Source: JBBDNC01 sp040877875 (GTDB lineage: Bacteria > Bacteroidota > Rhodothermia > Balneolales > Balneolaceae). Taken from it: a DNA stretch of 14,772 nucleotides. The position numbers and the translations under genes are program-made. The number at the start of each line of letters is the position of its first letter. Position 1 is the first letter of the stretch. The DNA is taken from contig JBBDNC010000155.1 in NCBI GenBank assembly GCA_040877875.1, positions 1 to 14,772 of the forward strand. Direction: 5' to 3'. The notes under the pieces were generated by a model. It made no database searches, was not told where the DNA came from, and worked only from the letters and a program-made list of their open reading frames with translations. Below, piece by piece: positions 1-8,417 of the stretch.

Positions 1-380
1 ATCTCAAGGCCCACCACCGAATTTCTGAGGTCAATAATAAATTCACGATCTGCAGCTCTTTCATCGGATTCTACTATCCGGCTTCGGGCCTCTTCCAGTT
101 GTTCATCCATCCAGGAACGAAGATTCACCTTGGCCTGCCGGGCTGCATTTTCAATCGTCCAGCCGGTTTCGGTACCGAGTGCCGTACCAAATCCGTACAA
201 GTCTCCGCCCGAAGCCTCCCCAAGTTTTCCAGGTGTATACCCGGATGGATAGTATCCTTCCTCAGCAGAGATCTCTTCCGGCTCGTCTACCGGTTCGCCT
301 GCCCCGGACGGTTCAGGTGTGGCACACCCGTATAGGATTCCTCCAATAAAGATGCATCCGAATACAGCCAGATTTCTCAT
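1..380 (-). CDS. Putative outer-membrane lipoprotein, LPP20-like (partial, runs off left edge)
   Basis: The minus frame is open from the ATG at 380 to the window edge (126 codons seen), so the C-terminus is missing. The product starts with a short hydrophobic signal (residues 1-18) and a lipobox-like LYGC with the lipidation cysteine at residue 19. Tyr at -2 is slightly atypical. An acidic/proline-rich linker follows, then a segment beginning LYGFGTALGTE and an Ala/Arg-rich helix (IENAARQAKVNLRSW). That pattern of 'Y-G-x-G-T' followed by 'A-R-x-A-K-x-N-L' resembles LPP20-family lipoproteins, but this is family-level pattern recognition only. The start overlaps the stop of the upstream protease gene by one base (TAATG), which points to translational coupling and one transcript. 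The role is unknown; location is probably membrane-attached in the periplasm or outer membrane. Confidence 0.7.
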   Translation of the reverse strand, partial: MRNLAVFGCIFIGGILYGCATPEPSGAGEPVDEPEEISAEEGYYPSGYTPGKLGEASGGDLYGFGTALGTETGWTIENAARQAKVNLRSWMDEQLEEARSRIVESDERAADREFIIDLRNSVVGLE

Positions 381-1918
381 TACCCGTTATCATTTTTAAG
401 TTCAATATAAGCGGTTTGGGACTCGGGAGTCCGTGTCGTCAGGATAACACTTCCCCGCTTATCGAGGCTCTGTCTGATCCCTGTTCTGACTTCCCTCAAC
501 GTTTTTACCTCTTCACCGTTAATTTCCATAATTTCGTAATCCTGTCTTAACCCCCGATTCCAGGCTTCCGAGCCGCGTTGCACGGAGGTAACCGTCAACG
601 TATAGGATGACGGATCCACAGGTGTAGCAATAGCACGAACGGTAAATCCGAGATCAAAACGATAAAACTCAATTCCATTATACTCTTCCTCATCCCCCTC
701 TCCGTCAAAGTCCTCCGGGCGGATTTCCTCTTCCTCGAAATCAAGTAATTCCGGTTCGGGAATTTCCATTTCCACAAGCACAACCTCCAGGTTCAGGATT
801 TCCCCTTCGCGCCAAAGAGTCAGGTTTAAAAGATCCCCGGGCCGAAACATTGCAACTCTTTCCTGCAGCTCGTTCGCTTCATTCACCTCTTTTTCATTTA
901 CCTTCAGGATCACATCGCCGGCTCTTATCCCCGTTTCCTCCCGGTTTACATCCTGTACCCGGACTCCCCTGATTCGGTCCATCCCAAGTTCACTGGCAAT
1001 CCGATCATCCACCGATTGGATCGAAACTCCCAACATTCCTCGCCGAACCTCGCCGAATTCTATCAGGTCGCCCGCTATCTTCAATGCAAGATTACTGGGT
1101 ACTGCAAAACCATAACCCTGGTAATTTCCATTTTGGGTTGCAATGGCCGTGTTGACACCGATGAGTTCTCCGCTTGTATTCACAAGTGCCCCGCCACTGT
1201 TCCCCCTGTTAATGGCAGCATCGGTTTGAATGAAACTTTCAATCGGCAGTCTGTCATTGATAATTTGCACACTTCGTCCCAATGCACTTACTATACCGGC
1301 AGTAACGGTGGATCTCAGCCGAAATGGATTTCCAATTGCGAGGACCCATTCGCCAACTTCCAGGTGATCGGAATTTCCCAAAACAACGGAGGGCAGATCA
1401 GATCCACTGATTTTAAGAACTGCAAGATCCGTACTGGGATCTCTCCCGACAATCCTGCCTTCATAGGTGCGTTTATCACTCAGCACAATTTGAATCCCAT
1501 TGCTTATCGCGTCTCCAACCACATGATTATTAGTCAGGATATAACCGTCTGATGAGAGAATCACCCCGGAACCGACGGTTCGGGCCCGCCTGGGACCCGG
1601 CAAGAGTCGATCCCATAAATTATCCTCTGATTCCATCTCCTCCCGATCTCCCCTGCCCCGAAGAGGAATCGTTGTTTCGATGTAAACCACGGTGGGTGTC
1701 ACTTCCCGGGCAATTCTCTGAAACAGAAATCGGGAGTCGACCTTTTCAAGGTCTTCCGGATCAATAACGGGATCGGAACTTCGCTTTACCTCCGTGATAT
1801 GGACTTCTGCCAAATCGGATGAATAATTATCCTGCCCAAGGAAAGAGAGGATCAATCCAATCATCACTCCAATGAGAAGAAGCAGGACTCCCGATAGAAA
1901 AATATCACGTCGTTTCAT
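380..1918 (-). CDS. Membrane-anchored HtrA/DegP-family serine protease with two PDZ domains
   Basis: This 512-residue envelope protease belongs to the trypsin-like HtrA family (S1C), which handles misfolded envelope proteins. A hydrophobic segment at residues 7-27 is a signal anchor or uncleaved signal peptide. The catalytic triad is intact: His132 in TNNHVV, Asp164 in STDLAVLKI and Ser241 in GNSGGALVN. A first PDZ domain spans about 292-382. It is followed by a strongly acidic linker (about 383-413, rich in Glu/Asp) and a second, more divergent PDZ at about 417-508. The start is the ATG one base after the recO stop (TGACATG), and the stop overlaps the next lipoprotein start, so translation is probably coupled across all three genes. 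Length fits two-PDZ DegP/DegQ-type proteins rather than one-PDZ DegS. Which paralogue it matches cannot be told from sequence alone. Confidence 0.93.
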   Translation of the reverse strand: MKRRDIFLSGVLLLLIGVMIGLILSFLGQDNYSSDLAEVHITEVKRSSDPVIDPEDLEKVDSRFLFQRIAREVTPTVVYIETTIPLRGRGDREEMESEDNLWDRLLPGPRRARTVGSGVILSSDGYILTNNHVVGDAISNGIQIVLSDKRTYEGRIVGRDPSTDLAVLKISGSDLPSVVLGNSDHLEVGEWVLAIGNPFRLRSTVTAGIVSALGRSVQIINDRLPIESFIQTDAAINRGNSGGALVNTSGELIGVNTAIATQNGNYQGYGFAVPSNLALKIAGDLIEFGEVRRGMLGVSIQSVDDRIASELGMDRIRGVRVQDVNREETGIRAGDVILKVNEKEVNEANELQERVAMFRPGDLLNLTLWREGEILNLEVVLVEMEIPEPELLDFEEEEIRPEDFDGEGDEEEYNGIEFYRFDLGFTVRAIATPVDPSSYTLTVTSVQRGSEAWNRGLRQDYEIMEINGEEVKTLREVRTGIRQSLDKRGSVILTTRTPESQTAYIELKNDNG

Positions 1919-1919
1919 G

Positions 1920-2657
1920 TCAGTTTCTCAATATTTGTTCAAAAATAGCATCCGATTTCCTCGGTTTGATTCCTTCCAGGTGATAACGGAAGTACTTATC
2001 CAAATGGTCTATGAGTTCACTTAGTTCGTTTTTCGGGATATTCTGTTTCAGAATTGTATAACTTCTTGTCGATACGGCTTGACGTAGAAACTGTTGCTGA
2101 TTAGATGTCAGCCTTTCCGAGTGGTTTGGGGCCGGCGTCGACGAAAGCGTCCCCGCAGATATATTAAAAAACAACCGGCCCTTCTGAATTCCTTCGTTTT
2201 CCAGTTGCAGCCCCAGGCCCAGCAAATGGGCAAGACGGACTTGAACATATGGAAAAATAAGCCGTGTTACATGATCCTGCTCATGAAGCCAGATTAAAAA
2301 ATTTCGTGTAAACTCATATACCGGTTCGTTGACCTCTCCCTCGTGAATAAGTTGTGATACCAGTTCTACAACACTCATGCCGATGGCCATCTTCTCAATA
2401 TCGGAAGTTAGCGAATCCAGCCGAATTTCACAGGAAGCGTCAGACAGGGTTTGCACCGACCGGGTTGGTTTAAAATAATAAATGACAGATAAAATCTTGC
2501 CCGGCTCAATCAATCCGGCAAATTTACTCTTGGGTTTCTTTGCCCCCTTTGCGATCACGGCAATTTTACCATGCTCCCTGCTGAAGACCGTTGCAATCAA
2601 ACTCGATTCACTGTATCGGACGGTCCGGAGTACAATGATATTGGTTTTGGTAATCAC
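1920..2657 (-). CDS. recO: DNA repair protein RecO
   Basis: RecO anneals single strands and, with RecR, loads RecA onto SSB-coated DNA in the RecFOR recombination pathway. The 245-residue product has the typical N-terminal OB-fold opening (IVLRTVRYSESSLIATVFS, then a KIAVIAKGAKKPKS basic stretch) and a helical C-terminal half with 'AHLLGLGLQLE'. The start is a GTG at 2657. The frame is closed by a stop 10 codons further upstream with no better start between, and the N-terminus aligns with the usual family start. AGAGG lies very close upstream. The four-cysteine zinc site seen in many RecO proteins is absent: the only cysteine is at about residue 76 in the first half. The next gene begins one base after the stop. 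The linkage to a protease gene looks like simple operon packing rather than a shared function. Confidence 0.93.
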   Translation of the reverse strand: MITKTNIIVLRTVRYSESSLIATVFSREHGKIAVIAKGAKKPKSKFAGLIEPGKILSVIYYFKPTRSVQTLSDASCEIRLDSLTSDIEKMAIGMSVVELVSQLIHEGEVNEPVYEFTRNFLIWLHEQDHVTRLIFPYVQVRLAHLLGLGLQLENEGIQKGRLFFNISAGTLSSTPAPNHSERLTSNQQQFLRQAVSTRSYTILKQNIPKNELSELIDHLDKYFRYHLEGIKPRKSDAIFEQILRN

Positions 2658-2735
2658 ACCCTCTGGATATTTAAATATGGAGAATCAATGGCTGAAAAGC
2701 TTACCAGTGCTTGGCAAGGTCTGAATTTTCACAAC

Positions 2736-5252
2736 CTAATCAAAACGAATCCAATTTTTATCTTCCAGTAACTGAACCATCGCCGGAAGGAAAGTCAGGG
2801 CTGTGAGAAGGGTCATGCCGATCCCTGTTACAGCGATAATCCCAATCGATTGCAATCCGGGATGCTGGGTAAACAAGAGTCCGGCAAATCCCATCATCGT
2901 CGTGAACGATCCGATTGTAATATGCTGGCCGGTACTTGACAAGACATTCCACATGTTATTTTTTCCCTCATCCCTGTAGCGGTGGGCAATATGAACCCCG
3001 TTGTCACAACCGATTCCCAAAATAGCCGGAAGTACAACCAGGTTATAGAAATTGAATTTTAATTCGAAGATTAACATGATTCCGAACAGAAACAAGAATC
3101 CCACAACCAGAGGGATCATGGCACTGACCGACCATTGAAAGGACCGGAATGCATAGAGCATGAACAAGAAGACGATAATAAAGGTTGCCGTAACCATATA
3201 CGGACTCTCACTCTGCATCAAATCCAGCATTTCAGCAGCTACAAGAGAGGTGCTTGCCGCAAAATATGTTTTGCCGCTTTCAAGTTCAATTTCACCAATT
3301 TCATTTTTGAATGCAATGGATTTTCGGCCGTCCGACAGACCCGAGTTCGGATAAATAATAATAAAACGCCCGATTTCCCCCTCCGTTGTCATAAACCTGT
3401 TCTTCAGAAAGTCCGGAAGCCTCTGTTCATCCAAAGGCTCGGTGGTTTGGGAAGCCCTTCGCAAGAGATCCAGTTGCTCATCTTGCTGATCAACAATAAA
3501 AGGATCCTGCAACAACTTTCTTATTTCCTCGATTGCCTCCAGTTTTTTCCTGGCTATTTCCGGGGTCGGCGGAAATCGTTCCTGCAGGGCTTCCACTTCA
3601 TGAATCATCGTTTGGGAATTCGAATCTCTTTTTACACGTAAAATCTGTAAAATCTCAAGGACATCTTCATCATTTTCGGCAATGATGTAAGCAGGATTCC
3701 TGCGCTGGGTTTCATCGACTCCCTCCGAAAAATCACGAAACGCTTCATATTCCGGAAATTCCGGTTCCAGTTTTCCGAAATCATATTCAAAGCGCAAGTC
3801 ATTCACATTCAACAGGACCAGGGCCGAGAGAATAAGGCTGGCGGCGACAATGGTTAGTGAAAACGGATATCTGCGGAGGGGCTTCTGTTTATTGTTTTGC
3901 TCTGCCCGTTTATTTAACAGAATCCAGCCCGTTCTTTCAAATAACGCCAACAGGGAGGGCAGGATAAAAAGCATACAGAACAAAGCAAGGACAATCCCGG
4001 TACCGGAAATAAATCCGAATTCGGAAAATCCGCGAAAATCAGCCGCAATCAGCACATAAAGAGCGGAAGCTGTAGTAAGAGCACTGACCATAATGGCCGC
4101 TCCGGTTCGTTCGTAGGATTGCAGCAGGGCATCCAATACCTCTTTTCCTTCCGATCTTAATTCAATATAGCGTGCGTAATAGTGAATACCATAGTCGATT
4201 CCGAGTCCAAATAAGATTACAAATAAGACTGAGGTCATGGTATTGAGTGTCCCCAGAACTGCATAGGTAATCCCAAACGTCCAGCACAAACTGATCAAAA
4301 GGGGAATTCCGATTACAATAAACGGAATCGGAGCACGTATCAGGTGACTCCATATCGTATGTTGTTGGTCTTCTCTCCGTCCCCGCCTGTAATTGATATA
4401 TTTTTTAAAAAAGAAATAGAGGATAACCAGTAAAATCACACTTGAAATTCCCAGAGCAAAACTGCTGAAAACATCATTTTGAATGGATTCCAACTCATTC
4501 AGGTGACGCTTGAGACGCCCTCCGTAGCGGACTTCCATTTCAGGATGGTACGTTGCCGGATCCAGAGTTGAAATCAGATTTCCATACGACGCAAACATAT
4601 CCTCAAGGTATCCGATATTACTCTTGGAGCCTGAAGGATACATTTTGAAGAGTACCAGTGTGCTGTCTTCATTTACCGGATATTCATTCGGAATCAAATC
4701 TTCATACGCCTGTTGATATCTGTCCAGGTCCCGGGCTTCCTCCCCTTCCTGATCTTCATCCTCCCAGTCCTCTGAAAAATCGACCAGAAACGGGTTGGCA
4801 TCTTCTTTGGCCTGCTGAATTTCATTTTCAAGATAGGAGCGGATCTCTTCTATTTCGGAAAAAGTTGCCAGATATAATGCATTGTCCTTTAGCACTTCCG
4901 TATCCCGATAAAACTCGGCCCGGTTAAAGAATGGTTCGCCTCTTTGTTCGTCATACATTTCAAGACCTTCCCGAATAATATCTTCGGCAAACCTCTTGTT
5001 TGCATCAAACTCGGGCGACCGGACAGCTACTTCCATAACGGTTTCACCTCCTACTGTTTCCTGCAGCTTATCCAGGGCCTGAACCGTATTGTTGCTTTTA
5101 GGCAACAGGTTTGCAATATCCGTATCCAACTGGAGCTGAAGTGCAAAATATCCTCCTGTAATCGCTAATAAAACGGAGACCGTTAATACAAGGATCGGAT
5201 GACTGTAATTAAATTCTACAAGAGGTCGTAAAAAAAATAGAAACTTTTTCAT
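2736..5252 (-). CDS. MMPL/RND-superfamily transporter (HpnN-like)
   Basis: This large inner-membrane transporter (838 residues from the ATG at 5252) is duplicated in the RND manner. One membrane segment (about 20-40) is followed by a long periplasmic loop with the conserved LDTDIANLLP. A membrane cluster comes next (about 262-445), carrying GLGIDYGIHYYARY with Asp353. Then a second N-terminal-like segment, a second loop, and a second cluster (about 685-828) with GIGCDNGVHIAHRY and Asp750. These paired Asp residues are in the usual proton-relay position. MMPL/HpnN-type members move lipids or hydrophobic metabolites toward the outer membrane; the substrate here is unknown. An upstream TTG at 5267 would add five residues, but an AGG lies only one base before it. 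The ATG has GAAAG at normal distance and is preferred. The MlaC-like and TolC-like genes on the right are plausible partners. Confidence 0.9.
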   Translation of the reverse strand: MKKFLFFLRPLVEFNYSHPILVLTVSVLLAITGGYFALQLQLDTDIANLLPKSNNTVQALDKLQETVGGETVMEVAVRSPEFDANKRFAEDIIREGLEMYDEQRGEPFFNRAEFYRDTEVLKDNALYLATFSEIEEIRSYLENEIQQAKEDANPFLVDFSEDWEDEDQEGEEARDLDRYQQAYEDLIPNEYPVNEDSTLVLFKMYPSGSKSNIGYLEDMFASYGNLISTLDPATYHPEMEVRYGGRLKRHLNELESIQNDVFSSFALGISSVILLVILYFFFKKYINYRRGRREDQQHTIWSHLIRAPIPFIVIGIPLLISLCWTFGITYAVLGTLNTMTSVLFVILFGLGIDYGIHYYARYIELRSEGKEVLDALLQSYERTGAAIMVSALTTASALYVLIAADFRGFSEFGFISGTGIVLALFCMLFILPSLLALFERTGWILLNKRAEQNNKQKPLRRYPFSLTIVAASLILSALVLLNVNDLRFEYDFGKLEPEFPEYEAFRDFSEGVDETQRRNPAYIIAENDEDVLEILQILRVKRDSNSQTMIHEVEALQERFPPTPEIARKKLEAIEEIRKLLQDPFIVDQQDEQLDLLRRASQTTEPLDEQRLPDFLKNRFMTTEGEIGRFIIIYPNSGLSDGRKSIAFKNEIGEIELESGKTYFAASTSLVAAEMLDLMQSESPYMVTATFIIVFLFMLYAFRSFQWSVSAMIPLVVGFLFLFGIMLIFELKFNFYNLVVLPAILGIGCDNGVHIAHRYRDEGKNNMWNVLSSTGQHITIGSFTTMMGFAGLLFTQHPGLQSIGIIAVTGIGMTLLTALTFLPAMVQLLEDKNWIRFD

Positions 5253-5283
5253 AAAAAAATCTTTCAAACCTGTCTTTCACTTT

Positions 5284-5306
5284 GCACAAATCACTACTTT
5301 TTGTGC
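5284..5306. promoter_or_regulatory. Inverted repeat upstream of the MMPL transporter gene
   Basis: GCACAAA and TTTGTGC form a perfect 7-base inverted repeat with a 9-base spacer, 32 bases upstream of the preferred ATG of the transporter gene. It could be an operator or a small hairpin in the leader RNA. No U-run follows on the minus strand, so it does not look like a terminator. Function is inferred from position only. Confidence 0.35.
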
Positions 5307-5427
5307 CCATCATTCGGCGGCCGGCGGGTGGCAAGCTCATTTTTAAACGAAAAAAGGGGCTGTCCCATAAAATCGCTGTAATAATACGCATTTGTATCGG
5401 AAATACAGGAAATATTCATTCGATTGA

Positions 5428-6183
5428 TCATTCTGTCCTGCCTGCAGTTTTCAGTATAATATTATCATAATCAGCTCTCACAGGGCTTCCGGTACTGACT
5501 CCGTCACTGAGGATCAGAATGGCAAGGGGCTTGTTTGGCGGGTGATCACCAAAAAACTTACGGTAGTCCGCATAGATATTCCGTTCAAACGTTTTCCATT
5601 TACCCGTATTTTCCCGGCCGGATTCTACCACAAGTATCTTCATCTGATTAAAATTCATGGATAACTCCTTGCCCACCGGGAGGGTCGAACTCCATGTATA
5701 GCGGATGACCCTTGGAATCCGAAGCCAGTTTAAACTGTAAACAACATAAATACTGGCTGTCACATCATTTAAGCTGTTCTTGTCTTCCCTGGCTCCTTCA
5801 GGTAAAATATGTGCCCTCCATCTCCATGAGAGGATCGGATGTTCCCGTATACTGAGATTTTCAACTTCCTTCAGCGGGAAGTTCAGGTGAACCCCTTTTA
5901 CCCCGTCGAAACGGAGAAACTTATTGCCGTCTTCCTGCATCACTTCATAGAGATACCGGGTTTGATTTTTATCCGTATAATAGGCAGGGACTTTTTCTCC
6001 TTTTTGATCAAACCACCTGGTGGGCAACTCCCCTGTCGATTCTTTTTCAAAATCTTCAACCAGCAAATCTCCGTTATTTATAACAGGCAGGGACGTGACA
6101 GGAAGACCCTCAGGTATCTGGGCTGCTGCCAGTAGAGGGCTAAATATAAACAGGCTTAAAACCAATACATGCTTTTTTAACAT
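5428..6183 (-). CDS. Secreted DUF3047-family protein
   Basis: The 251-residue product has a clear signal peptide (residues 1-21, hydrophobic LVLSLFIFSPLLAAA, likely cut near AAA-Q), so it is exported to the periplasm. The body matches my memory of DUF3047: LLVEDFE near residue 42, LSWRWRA at 118-124, DVTASIYVVY at 140-149, then ILILSDGV (222-229) and a C-terminal ADYDNI. The tryptophan-rich 'W-R-W' core and the closing 'aDYDNI' motif suggest a beta-rich carbohydrate-binding-like fold, which is an inference. The family has no established function. The ATG at 6183 is chosen because it begins the signal peptide; a TTG four codons upstream is possible, and neither has a Shine-Dalgarno. It sits between a GT4 glycosyltransferase (54 bases upstream) and the MMPL transporter, probably in the same transcript as the former. 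Confidence 0.8.
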   Translation of the reverse strand: MLKKHVLVLSLFIFSPLLAAAQIPEGLPVTSLPVINNGDLLVEDFEKESTGELPTRWFDQKGEKVPAYYTDKNQTRYLYEVMQEDGNKFLRFDGVKGVHLNFPLKEVENLSIREHPILSWRWRAHILPEGAREDKNSLNDVTASIYVVYSLNWLRIPRVIRYTWSSTLPVGKELSMNFNQMKILVVESGRENTGKWKTFERNIYADYRKFFGDHPPNKPLAILILSDGVSTGSPVRADYDNIILKTAGRTE

Positions 6184-6237
6184 ATCTAAATACAAATGGG
6201 AAAAACAGGATTTATATTTTAATTGAATTTAACGTTT

Positions 6238-7386
6238 CTAAAGATTCATTCGTGCCTTCATATCCGTAAATAAACGAGCCGATAGAACATCCCAATTGGC
6301 CTCCCTGAGAACCCGTTTACGGCCCTGATCACCAAGTTTATGCATCCTTTTTTCATCTTTGAACAAGCGAATGGTTTCCCTTGCCAAAATACCGGCATCT
6401 CCTTCGGGAATAATCAGTCCCGTTTCTCCATGCAGAATCGCGGATGGAATCCCTCCCGAATCCGAACCGATCACGGGAAGCCCGCATGAATTCGCTTCGA
6501 GAAAAACAATGCCAAATCCCTCAATATCAGGGATTCTGGTTCGGGAAGGCATCACAAACAGATCTCCGAGATTATAATACCGGTTCAGCATCTCGTAAGG
6601 AATACGGCCTGTAAATGTAACCTGTTCGGTTAATGACAACTCCTTTGCGAGGTTTTCCAGCCGGGATCTGTCCGGCCCGTCTCCTACAATCAGATGATGT
6701 ATATCGGGTATTTCTTTCCTGATATGTGCAAGTGCCATTAAAACCGTATCAATACCTTTGCGTGGCACAAGACGTGTAATCGTCAACAGAATTTTTTTCC
6801 GCCCCAGCCCGAGTTCTTTCTTCAGCTCCCTCACATCGACAGGATGAAACCGTTCCGGATCCGTTCCGTTGATAACCACTGTGAGTCTGTCATCTTCCAC
6901 ACCAAGCTTCTTCAACTGCCCGGCAGTATAGTCACTTACAGGATAAAAATGATCCGCCTCACGCAACACCCACTTTTTGTACCGTTCGAAGGCACGTCCC
7001 AGGCCGGGAAGTTTTTCATAGGGATTAAAGAGTAATTCGCGTATATGAGCTGCCACAAACACCTTTTTGATCCGACCCCGGTTCCGGGCACGGATGGATG
7101 CAGCGGCTGTCTGCCATTGGCTATGAAACATCGCATCCACCGAATGTTCCGTCAGCAGGCCCGGTAATTTCCGAAGCAGAGGTAAAATCAACAGCTCATT
7201 CCTTGTCTTGATCCGATAAACCGGAAAATCCAGGCCCTCGTCAACGGCCGGCGCCCCGGGTTTATCCGGACAAATCAATCCGAACCATCCGCATTGACCA
7301 TATAACCGGCGGGCATGCTCATACGAATAAGTCTGGATCCCCCCATACTCCGGCGGAAAATCCTGAGTCACCATTAATAATCTCAT
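6238..7386 (-). CDS. GT4-family glycosyltransferase
   Basis: This 382-residue GT-B enzyme probably transfers a nucleotide-activated sugar to a lipid or glycan at the cytoplasmic face of the inner membrane. The N-terminal domain begins with MVTQDFPPEYGGIQTY, the usual acceptor-side glycine loop. The C-terminal donor domain starts near residue 198 with LLTITRLVPRKGID and contains HLIVGDGPDR and FTGRIPYEML. The GT4 E-X7-E motif is intact: EGFGIVFLE with Glu289 and Glu297, followed by GLPVIGSDSGGIPS and GETGLIIP. No signal peptide or membrane span is apparent. The ATG at 7386 starts exactly at the conserved N-terminus. It is divergent from the membrane-protein gene at 7457 and is the first gene of the leftward run. 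Donor and acceptor cannot be read from sequence. Confidence 0.93.
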   Translation of the reverse strand: MRLLMVTQDFPPEYGGIQTYSYEHARRLYGQCGWFGLICPDKPGAPAVDEGLDFPVYRIKTRNELLILPLLRKLPGLLTEHSVDAMFHSQWQTAAASIRARNRGRIKKVFVAAHIRELLFNPYEKLPGLGRAFERYKKWVLREADHFYPVSDYTAGQLKKLGVEDDRLTVVINGTDPERFHPVDVRELKKELGLGRKKILLTITRLVPRKGIDTVLMALAHIRKEIPDIHHLIVGDGPDRSRLENLAKELSLTEQVTFTGRIPYEMLNRYYNLGDLFVMPSRTRIPDIEGFGIVFLEANSCGLPVIGSDSGGIPSAILHGETGLIIPEGDAGILARETIRLFKDEKRMHKLGDQGRKRVLREANWDVLSARLFTDMKARMNL

Positions 7387-7456
7387 GTATATAATGAATC
7401 CATATAAAACTTTATATTGGCACCTGAAAATAACGCATTACCTGACTCCCTGAAAC
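7387..7456. promoter_or_regulatory. Divergent intergenic region with presumed promoters for both flanking genes
   Basis: This 70-base AT-rich stretch separates the start codons of the leftward GT4 gene and the rightward membrane-protein gene, so at least one promoter in each direction is expected here. TATATAATG lies next to the leftward start and TTTATATTGG in the middle, but I see no convincing -35/-10 or -33/-7 pair and no inverted repeat. Neither flanking gene has a clear ribosome-binding site. Confidence 0.4.
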
Positions 7457-8413
7457 ATGAACTTTCGCAAGCCCTTTGAACGGGCAAGACAATATTTTTC
7501 TACTTCATCAGGAAAAAGGGTGTTGAAATGGATCCAACACCTTTTTTTATGGGGAATCCTCTTTTGGCTGATCTACCAACTATCCTTAATCGGATGGCTG
7601 AATGTTTGGAAGTCTCTTCCCAAACAGTTTTGGTTTTATTTCCTGTTTATCATCATGTATTTCCAGCTCCCCCTGTTTGAAGTTCTTATCTACCGGATTA
7701 CGTGGACATTCGAAGCACTTCGTTCTATTCCAATTTTCCTGATCAAAAGGGTGTACAACAAAGATGTAATCGGTTATTCGGGAGAGGTCTACTTCTACGT
7801 ATGGGCACGAAGCCACCTGAGCTTGAAAGACCGGGACATCTTCATGACTATCAAGGATAATAATATTATTTCATCGATTGCCTCCACAATTGTGGCAGTC
7901 GGACTCTTGTCCCTGTTTTTCTTTACTGATCAAATAGTGTTTATCGAATGGGTGATCGATCACAACCGGGCTTATTTTTTCGGCGGAACTCTCCTGGTTC
8001 TTACTCTGCTGATCTTGTTTGTCAGTTTCCGCAGATTTGTGATAACCATGACTCTCGACAAGGCATATAAAATTTTTGGTATACAGATGTTCCGGTTGAT
8101 TTTCCTGCAATGCGTCAATGTGCTGATGTATTATGTGGTACTGCCCGACACCCCGCTCTATGTCTGGTTCTCACTCATTTCCGTTGAAATTATTCTCTCA
8201 CGGATCCCTTTTCTGCCTAATCGTGACCTGATTTTTGTTGGAATGAGTATTGGCCTTGCCGAAGGATTGATGGTCTCCCAAACGGATATTGCAGGAATTA
8301 TGGTAGCCAGAGCGGCATTGGGGAAATTGTTTAATTTTCTATCATTCGGATTGGCTAATCTTGCAAAGAAAAGTACGATCGTGCCGGAAATAGATGAGGA
8401 CGAAATCCGATAG
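7457..8413 (+). CDS. Polytopic membrane protein, distantly like LPG-synthase/YbhN membrane domain
   Basis: The 318-residue product has about seven or eight hydrophobic segments (roughly residues 27-44, 57-77, 139-158, 173-190, 213-230, 233-248, 259-275 and 285-302) and an acidic C-terminal tail (EIDEDEIR). The first half (LIYRITW, then a long cytoplasmic stretch with GYSGEVYFYVWAR and a later NNIISSIAST) and the end (VGMSIGLAEGL followed by ARAALGKLFNF) recall the lysylphosphatidylglycerol-synthase transmembrane/UPF0104 family, often encoded near glycosyltransferases. The likeness is weak and could be wrong. The gene stands alone on the plus strand: it diverges from the GT4 gene and ends 4 bases from the converging HTTM gene, with no terminator visible between them. 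A role in lipid translocation or modification is only suggested by context. Confidence 0.75.
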   Translation: MNFRKPFERARQYFSTSSGKRVLKWIQHLFLWGILFWLIYQLSLIGWLNVWKSLPKQFWFYFLFIIMYFQLPLFEVLIYRITWTFEALRSIPIFLIKRVYNKDVIGYSGEVYFYVWARSHLSLKDRDIFMTIKDNNIISSIASTIVAVGLLSLFFFTDQIVFIEWVIDHNRAYFFGGTLLVLTLLILFVSFRRFVITMTLDKAYKIFGIQMFRLIFLQCVNVLMYYVVLPDTPLYVWFSLISVEIILSRIPFLPNRDLIFVGMSIGLAEGLMVSQTDIAGIMVARAALGKLFNFLSFGLANLAKKSTIVPEIDEDEIR

Positions 8414-8417
8414 ACCC

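Noticed and set aside
99..335. A plus-strand open frame at the left edge
   Set aside because: The opposite strand carries a lipoprotein with signal, lipobox and a start overlapping the preceding stop, which explains this DNA better.
1016..1552. A 178-codon open frame on the plus strand
   Set aside because: It lies wholly antisense to the protease domain of the HtrA-type gene, whose catalytic motifs are intact, and its composition is that of a reversed coding strand.
2706..2727. Imperfect hairpin between the MMPL and recO genes
   Set aside because: Six pairs including one G-U and no following T-run on the minus strand; too weak to call a terminator.
3135..3641. A 168-codon open frame on the plus strand
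   Set aside because: It is antisense to the MMPL transporter, with cysteine- and histidine-rich low-plausibility protein and no recognisable domain.
8414..8417. Terminator between the converging membrane-protein genes
   Set aside because: Only 4 bases separate the stop codons and no stem-loop with T-run is visible in the flanking ends.
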